Part shown: one piece after another, positions 58,941 through 64,000 of the stretch
How positions within the stretch are numbered: the first letter of the stretch is position 1
How the letters are laid out: every line of letters starts with the position of its first letter
Assembly (NCBI GenBank): GCA_035299065.1
Contig: DATGXI010000066.1
Location: 1 to 64,000 of the forward strand
Direction: 5' to 3'
Source of the DNA: DASPJQ01 sp035299065
GTDB taxonomy: Bacteria > Bacteroidota > Bacteroidia > Flavobacteriales_D > UBA2798
DNA length: 64,000 nucleotides
The notes under the pieces: model-generated
The model's database searches: none
What the model was told of the DNA's origin: nothing
The model's input: only the letters and a program-made list of their open reading frames with translations
Made by a program: the position numbers and the translations under genes

Positions 58941-59193
58941 TCTGCGAGAGATCAGCGCGGTTTTATTTTTGTTTGTGTTATCATATCCTTTATTAAACCT
59001 TCGTATTACGGTGCTTTCTGCGAGATCTGTGAGATCAGCGCGATTTTATTTGGTTATTATCTGACTTTACTAAATCCGTATGTTCCGTTCTTTCTGCGAG
59101 ATTTGCGGGATCTGCGCGGTTTTATTTTGTTATTATGTGACTTTACTAAATCCATATGTTCAGTTTTTTCTGCGCGATCTGCGCGGGTTTTTT
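58941..59193. repeat. 76-bp tandem repeat, about 3.3 copies
   Basis: Units begin with TCTGCGAG or TCTGCGCG at 58941, 59017, 59093 and 59169, a constant 76-base period. Each unit starts with a GATCTGCGCGG-like block, continues with TTTTATTT and ends with a TTACTAAATCC-like block in the middle copies. No CRISPR-type short repeat with unique spacers is present. Confidence 0.85.
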
Positions 59194-59210
59194 CATTTAC
59201 CTTAAATCAG

Positions 59211-59813
59211 TTAAATTTTTTTCACAGACCCCTCTTCCAGCACCGCTTTTATGTTCTCCATATTTTCTCTTAGTGCCTGTTGCACCCTGTACGCAGCTAT
59301 GCTAGCTTTAAAATCATCCAGGAAGTCGGTTTCGGTTTTATCATAATACACCGTAAAACACAACTCACATTTATTGCCTTTCAGCGGCCTGTAAAATTGT
59401 TCGTGTATGAGTTTGCCAGGTTCAAAAGGAAAATCGCTAAAGTTTGTGAGCAATAATTTGCGTTTACGGTTTTTGTTTACATCAAGCAAAATGCCATCAA
59501 ACTTTTGTCCAAGCTCATCGGCATTAAAGTAATACCGCTTGTGTGCACCTTTTTGGTCCTCCTGTTTACTTAACATTTTTATATGATCAACATAGGTTAC
59601 CCAAGCCTGGGTGTATATGTGGTTTCCAATAAATTTAAACACCGTATCAGGTGGACGATTTATGATTACGCTGTTGCGCACCATTTTTTGGTTACTGCCA
59701 GCATAAGCCTGGTATGGACTGAAATAAACAAGCGCTGCACATCCTAAAATGAATACAATTACAGCCAATGCAATAACCTGCAGCATTTTTTTGGTCGTTG
59801 ATTTTGTTTTCAT
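59211..59813 (-). CDS. SRPBCC-fold membrane-anchored protein
   Basis: 200 residues. One N-terminal membrane helix (MLQVIALAVIVFILGCAALV) leads to a domain with VRNSVIINRPPDTVFKFIGN, the usual opening of polyketide-cyclase/START-like (SRPBCC) proteins, and AAYRVQQALRENMENIKAVL as the long final helix. Ligand unknown. Confidence 0.72.
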   Translation of the reverse strand: MKTKSTTKKMLQVIALAVIVFILGCAALVYFSPYQAYAGSNQKMVRNSVIINRPPDTVFKFIGNHIYTQAWVTYVDHIKMLSKQEDQKGAHKRYYFNADELGQKFDGILLDVNKNRKRKLLLTNFSDFPFEPGKLIHEQFYRPLKGNKCELCFTVYYDKTETDFLDDFKASIAAYRVQQALRENMENIKAVLEEGSVKKI

Positions 59814-59929
59814 GGGTTTTAATTGTTTTGTAAACCAAATCTATTACGTATAAAAGGCAGATACACAGGCGCTTTATAAAAACTGATGCTATACCGTTTG
59901 GAGAAATCCAGTATTTACGCATAAATGAA

Positions 59930-60181
59930 CCCCGAAATTTTCAAAAAAACTGATTTTATTTAGTCCGTGTGTGCGATTTTGAACTGTTTCTAACGAGGTA
60001 TAAAGCAGGTATTTGACCTGAGGGTTTGCGTAAAATCCGCAACGTTTATGGACAGGCGGATAAATTTGCGTTTTAGTGGAAGTTCATTTGTTAAGATTAT
60101 GAAATTTATTCTAAATCACTCAGTTGATATGGTTTAAATTTGCACGTTTGCATAATTAAACAAGCGTTATACCTGATTGAT
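59930..60181. promoter_or_regulatory. Upstream region of the outer-membrane receptor-like gene
   Basis: TAAATTTG at 60133-60140 is an exact TAnnTTTG element about 41 bases before the chosen ATG at 60182. The rest of the gap back to the SRPBCC gene shows no other feature. Confidence 0.5.
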
Positions 60182-62980
60182 ATGAGGAGATTTTTACTTT
60201 CTGTTTTTTTACTGATTGCCGGTTTTACGGGTTTTACACAAACCACCGTAAAGGGAAAATTGGTGGATACACTTACCGATCAAAAAGTGCCCAAAGCACT
60301 CATTACATTGATTGACTACAAAGATTCCACGCTTATACAATTTACGCGTACAAATGCCGAAGGTGTTTATGAATTGAAAAACATTCCTGATGGCAAATAC
60401 GTGATCATGATTTCGCACCCCATGTTTGCCGGATTTTCGGATGAACTGAATGTAAAAGGTGAACCTGTTATTGATATGGGCGACATGCAACTTCTATCAG
60501 AAGAAAACCTGTTGAAAGAACTTACGGTTTTATCATCAGATGCCATTAAAATAAAAGGCGATACCATTGAGTATACAGCTGATAGTTTCAAGGTAAAAGA
60601 GGGAGCAACCGTTGAAGACCTTTTCAAAAAATTACCGGGCATATCGGTAAATAAAAAAGGAGAGATCACCGCCCAGGGAAAACGGGTAGAGAAAGTGTTG
60701 GTTGACGGTGACGAGTTTTTTAGCGATGATCCAACCGTGGCTACCCAAAACCTGAAAGCCGAGTCGGTTGAAAAGGTACAGGTATTTGAAAAGAAAGATG
60801 AAACAAGCGGGGTTACCGACCAGGGTGCTCAAACCATTAATATTACGTTGAAAGAAGATGCTAAGAAAGGCTATTTTGGAAAACTGAAAGCAGGTGGTGG
60901 TATAAATGATGATGCCTCAACCGTTTTTTACAACAACGAGGCAATGATCAACAAGTTTTCATCCAAAACAAAAATATCAGCTTACATGTTGCACAACAAT
61001 ACCGGTAAAACCGGGTTGAACTGGGATGAAAGCCGTAAGTATGGAAACAATACAAGTACTGGTTGGATGGATGAGGATGGTGGATTTACATTTATGAGCA
61101 TGAGCAGCGATGATGAATATGAATCATTTGGCAGCAAGTACCAGGGCCAGGGAATTCCAATGGCACTTAATGGTGGAGCCAATATGGACCATAAGTGGAA
61201 CAAAGGAAAACATCATTTTAATGCATCGTACCAGTTTAAACAAATTGACAACGATGCAACCAGCGAAGTTCTGTCAGAGAACTTTTTGGCAGACACCGTT
61301 TTCAGGAAAACCGAAAATGCATTTACACATACGCTGAATAACAGGCATAACCTGAACATGCTTTACGAGGTAAAATTGGATTCAACTTCAGAGCTCAAAT
61401 GGACCATGAAAGGAAATTATTCCGACAACCAGAAAGAAAACCTTTACAATGCCTTTACCCTGAATGAAGACAACGACACCGTAAATACCAACGACCGAAC
61501 GGTAAATTCAGATTCAAAAGTAACCAATGTAAATACCACCCTGAATTATTTTAAGAAATTCAAAAAGCCAGATCGTAAATTAACCATTAGTGGTGATTAT
61601 ACCAATAAAGCAACCGATGTGGTGAGCGAATTGTTTTCGATTAACAAGTTGTTTATGGCCGATAATGTAACCTTGTTCAGCACCACAACCGACCAGCACA
61701 AAACCATTGACCGCGTTGAACAAACGCTTAAGGCAGGGGCTACGTTTAAAGAACCGGTATCAAAAACTTCGGCCATTGAATTCAGGTATACATTTAATCT
61801 TGCCAACCAGGACGCCAAGCGTTTTACTTATGACGACAATGGCGATGGAACCTATAACAACCGCATTGACTCACTAAGTTCACAGTATGTATATGATTTT
61901 TCAAGCCACAGGGCAGGTTTGAATTTCCAGTACAAAAAAAACAAAATCTCATTTAAAGTTGGTACTGATATTTCAAAGCAATTTTACAACCAGGATGATC
62001 AGTTAAATGATATAAAGATTACCCGTGATTTCCTGAACTTTTTTCCAACTACCAGTTTTGTTTACTCGTTCAGTAAAATGAAGCAATTCCGTTTAAATTA
62101 TAACGGGTATACAACGCAACCATCCATTACTTACATACAACCCATTATTGACAATACCGATCCGTTCAACATCACATCAGGTAATCCAAACATCAAACCA
62201 TCTTTTACCAATGACATAAGCATGTCGTTTAACAACAACCAGGTTTTGAAAGGCCGTTACTTTTTTATGTGGGCAAATTTTGGTTATGTAACAAACGATT
62301 TTGTTTCGCGCAGTATGGTTGATACGTATAACCGTAACGTAACCATGTATGACAACTACACAAAAGGAAATATGCACGCTTCAATTGCCTCAAACCAATA
62401 CATTGACATTAAGAAGTATGACATGAATTTAAATTGGGGACTTAATGCCAATTACTACCAGAATGCCAACTACATCAACGACATTGAAAACGTAACCAAG
62501 AACTCAACGTTTTCAACAAACTGGAACATTGGCAAGGATATAGACGAGTGGTTTAACACCGGTATAAATTACGTTTTTGCCTACAACATTTCGGGCTCAA
62601 GTATACAGGAAAACGCAAGTATAAAATACTGGACCCAGGAAATTGGTGCCGATGTGGAGTTTATCATTAAAAAGCGCTTCACTATTGAGTCAGAGGTTTC
62701 ATACAACCTGCGCCAGAAAACAGAAGTATTTAACCAAAATAACAATGTGTTAATTTGGAATGCAAACATTGATTTAAAAACGTTTAAAAACCGCAACGGT
62801 GTACTTAGCCTTGAGGTGCACGATATTTTAAACCAGAATTTAGGTTTTCAGCGTAACGCAAGTGCGTATTCAATTGTGCAAACACGGTACAATGTGATTA
62901 AACGTTATTTCATGCTTTCGTTCACGTGGAATTTCACCAACGAAAAAAATAAAAAACCAGCCCAAGAAGATGAGTGGTAA
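60182..62980 (+). CDS. Outer-membrane beta-barrel protein with carboxypeptidase-like regulatory domain
   Basis: 932 residues from ATG 60182; an earlier start at 60140 would put 14 residues before the signal peptide (MRRFLLSVFLLIAGFTGFTQ). A CarboxypepD-reg-like domain (VKGKLVDTLTDQKVPKALIT) is followed by a plug-like region (GATVEDLFKKLPGISVNKKG, VEKVLVDGDEFFSDDP) and a long barrel of about 650 residues. This is the OMP_b-brl_3 / TonB-dependent receptor-like group. It lacks a clear SusC-type TonB box. It overlaps the next gene by 11 bases. Confidence 0.88.
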   Translation: MRRFLLSVFLLIAGFTGFTQTTVKGKLVDTLTDQKVPKALITLIDYKDSTLIQFTRTNAEGVYELKNIPDGKYVIMISHPMFAGFSDELNVKGEPVIDMGDMQLLSEENLLKELTVLSSDAIKIKGDTIEYTADSFKVKEGATVEDLFKKLPGISVNKKGEITAQGKRVEKVLVDGDEFFSDDPTVATQNLKAESVEKVQVFEKKDETSGVTDQGAQTINITLKEDAKKGYFGKLKAGGGINDDASTVFYNNEAMINKFSSKTKISAYMLHNNTGKTGLNWDESRKYGNNTSTGWMDEDGGFTFMSMSSDDEYESFGSKYQGQGIPMALNGGANMDHKWNKGKHHFNASYQFKQIDNDATSEVLSENFLADTVFRKTENAFTHTLNNRHNLNMLYEVKLDSTSELKWTMKGNYSDNQKENLYNAFTLNEDNDTVNTNDRTVNSDSKVTNVNTTLNYFKKFKKPDRKLTISGDYTNKATDVVSELFSINKLFMADNVTLFSTTTDQHKTIDRVEQTLKAGATFKEPVSKTSAIEFRYTFNLANQDAKRFTYDDNGDGTYNNRIDSLSSQYVYDFSSHRAGLNFQYKKNKISFKVGTDISKQFYNQDDQLNDIKITRDFLNFFPTTSFVYSFSKMKQFRLNYNGYTTQPSITYIQPIIDNTDPFNITSGNPNIKPSFTNDISMSFNNNQVLKGRYFFMWANFGYVTNDFVSRSMVDTYNRNVTMYDNYTKGNMHASIASNQYIDIKKYDMNLNWGLNANYYQNANYINDIENVTKNSTFSTNWNIGKDIDEWFNTGINYVFAYNISGSSIQENASIKYWTQEIGADVEFIIKKRFTIESEVSYNLRQKTEVFNQNNNVLIWNANIDLKTFKNRNGVLSLEVHDILNQNLGFQRNASAYSIVQTRYNVIKRYFMLSFTWNFTNEKNKKPAQEDEW

Positions 62981-63707
62981 AAAATATACAATAATGCTGG
63001 CAATGGTTTTTGTTTCCATTGCAGCAAACGCACAAAAATCGGTGATAGAAAGTGGTACCATTGAGTACGAACGCAAAACAAATTTGCACAAATTAAACTC
63101 CGACAACGAATGGTTTTCGCGCATGAAAGACCAGGTAGGCAAATACCATATTAATTATTTTGACCTGAGCTTTACCAACGAAAAATCGATTTACAAACCC
63201 GGAAAGGAATTTACCAATACCAGCGGTTGGTTTGCACCAGCCTGTAATGACAATACGGTTTTTACCGATTTAAAAACACAAAAAGTAACCGCGTCAAAAA
63301 AATTACTGGAGGATTCGTTTATTTTGCAGGACAGCATTCACAACATTAAATGGAAGATCACCAACGACTACAGGAATTTTTTGGGATTTGAATGCCGCAA
63401 AGCAGTTGGAAAAATATTTGACAGTGTAGTAGTGGTGGCTTTTTATTGCGACCAGATTGCGCCAGGCATAGGTCCTGAAGGTTTTGGCGGATTGCCCGGT
63501 GCTATTTTGGGACTGGCTATACCACGCATGTACACCACCTGGTTTGCTACAAAATTCACAAAAATGGATTATACAAATCCACCCGTAATGGAAGCACCCA
63601 AAAAGGGAAAAATAGTAACGCCTACCAAACTTACGGCCGATTTAAAAACAGCCATGAAGGATTGGGGCAATTACGTGAACAAGATTCTTTGGTTTGTGTT
63701 GATATAG
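62970..63707 (+). CDS. GLPGLI-family protein
   Basis: 245 residues with a signal peptide (TIMLAMVFVSIAANAQ). GGLPGAILGLAI is the GLPGLI signature. The start of the mature chain, SGTIEYERKTNLHKL, also fits. GLPGLI genes usually stand next to receptor-like barrel genes in Bacteroidota, as here, and may be co-translated (11-base overlap). Function unknown. Confidence 0.92.
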   Translation: MSGKKYTIMLAMVFVSIAANAQKSVIESGTIEYERKTNLHKLNSDNEWFSRMKDQVGKYHINYFDLSFTNEKSIYKPGKEFTNTSGWFAPACNDNTVFTDLKTQKVTASKKLLEDSFILQDSIHNIKWKITNDYRNFLGFECRKAVGKIFDSVVVVAFYCDQIAPGIGPEGFGGLPGAILGLAIPRMYTTWFATKFTKMDYTNPPVMEAPKKGKIVTPTKLTADLKTAMKDWGNYVNKILWFVLI

Positions 63708-63847
63708 GCGCAAAACGTAAACCACAAGACTTAGTGGGCAGACAAAGGCTACAAGCCGTAGTATGGGTGAGTTTTCCTAAACAAAGCAGTAATTTTGCCA
63801 GCGCAAGCCCGTTTAATTTCATCAAATAAGTTAATTTTACCCCTGTT

Positions 63848-64000
63848 ATGCGCATCTTATTTGTTGTCTTTTTAAATTTCTTTTGTTTTCCAATTCATGC
63901 TCAGGACTCAGAAAAAAAATCGAGCATTGAGCCTGAAAAAAAGGGCCATTTATTCTATTTAAAAACCGAGATACTCAACTCGGCTCTACGTTATTTGTTT
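63848..64000 (+). CDS. Exported protein, N-terminal part (3' end outside window)
   Basis: 51 codons from ATG 63848 to the window edge. A signal peptide (MRILFVVFLNFFCFPIHAQ) is followed by DSEKKSSIEPEKKGHLFYLK and then TEILNSALRYLF, after which the window ends. Too short to name. Confidence 0.6.
   Translation, partial: MRILFVVFLNFFCFPIHAQDSEKKSSIEPEKKGHLFYLKTEILNSALRYLF

Noticed and set aside
58941..59193. CRISPR array
   Set aside because: The 76-base units are similar along their whole length; there are no short repeats separated by unique spacers and no cas genes.

Overview
The window looks like a chromosomal segment of a Bacteroidota bacterium. The genes point that way: GLPGLI and outer-membrane beta-barrel proteins, a T9SS-like C-terminal tail, a GldJ/GldK-like SUMF1 protein, TPR-SpoIIE and TPR-LuxR sensors, many SC-type lipoproteins, an IleRS of 1152 residues, a degenerate-finger DksA, and TAnnTTTG-type promoters in front of ileS, dksA and other genes. 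The order within the phylum cannot be decided from the sequence alone.

Layout. 0-6.3 kb: three paralogous SpoIIE phosphatase genes (the first partial) around a LacI regulator. 6.6-13.3 kb: lipoproteins, a TPR-LuxR regulator, a stand-alone LuxR helix-turn-helix and a beta-propeller protein. 13.4-30.5 kb: the most interesting part, read here as an RNA repair and RNA surveillance island (below). 30.5-36.4 kb: a flavodoxin, a TerB-like protein, a VOC protein, a Na/Pi cotransporter, an ArsR repressor, a PAS protein and a SUMF1 protein. 36.5-44.3 kb: ileS, a DksA protein with a histone-like tail, lspA and a GT39-type glycosyltransferase. 44.4-46.1 kb: two enzymes of 3-hydroxyanthranilate breakdown. 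46.1-58.9 kb: mixed housekeeping and hypothetical genes, including gpsA, mnmH, a rRNA methyltransferase and an HNH/NUMOD4 endonuclease. 59-64 kb: an SRPBCC protein, a large outer-membrane receptor-like barrel and a GLPGLI protein.

The island. It holds rtcB (RNA ligase), a DEDDh exoribonuclease, two VIT-vWA-DUF2135 paralogs, a Ro60/TROVE protein, a WYL regulator, a second RNA ligase with a KFDG motif, and two GSx(10)DxD nucleotidyltransferases. A 23-bp palindrome, ACTACGCAA-N5-TTGCGTAGT, stands once upstream of rtcB and twice between the divergent TROVE and WYL genes; one of those two copies has a single mismatch. Behind TROVE, on its strand, lie five short RNAs with shared boxes (TGCCGTA, then a variable helix strand, then TACTTCG, and at the 3' end the partner strand followed by GYYNNTWGCY). 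Four have the full pattern and the first fits it loosely. I read them as Y RNAs, the usual Ro60 partners. One contains a complete tRNA-like fold in circularly permuted order: 3' half, loop, 5' half, with a perfect 7-bp acceptor stem. Upstream of WYL, on the opposite strand, is a ten-member tRNA array. Several members are abnormal, and two carry a pair of covarying hairpins inserted in the T loop; a third copy of the insert sits in the Y RNA cluster.

Working model (inference): WYL senses RNA damage or a related signal and releases rtcB, TROVE and itself. RtcB and the second ligase rejoin broken RNAs with different end chemistry, Ro60 with its Y RNAs sorts or degrades damaged RNA, and the array supplies replacement or decoy tRNAs.
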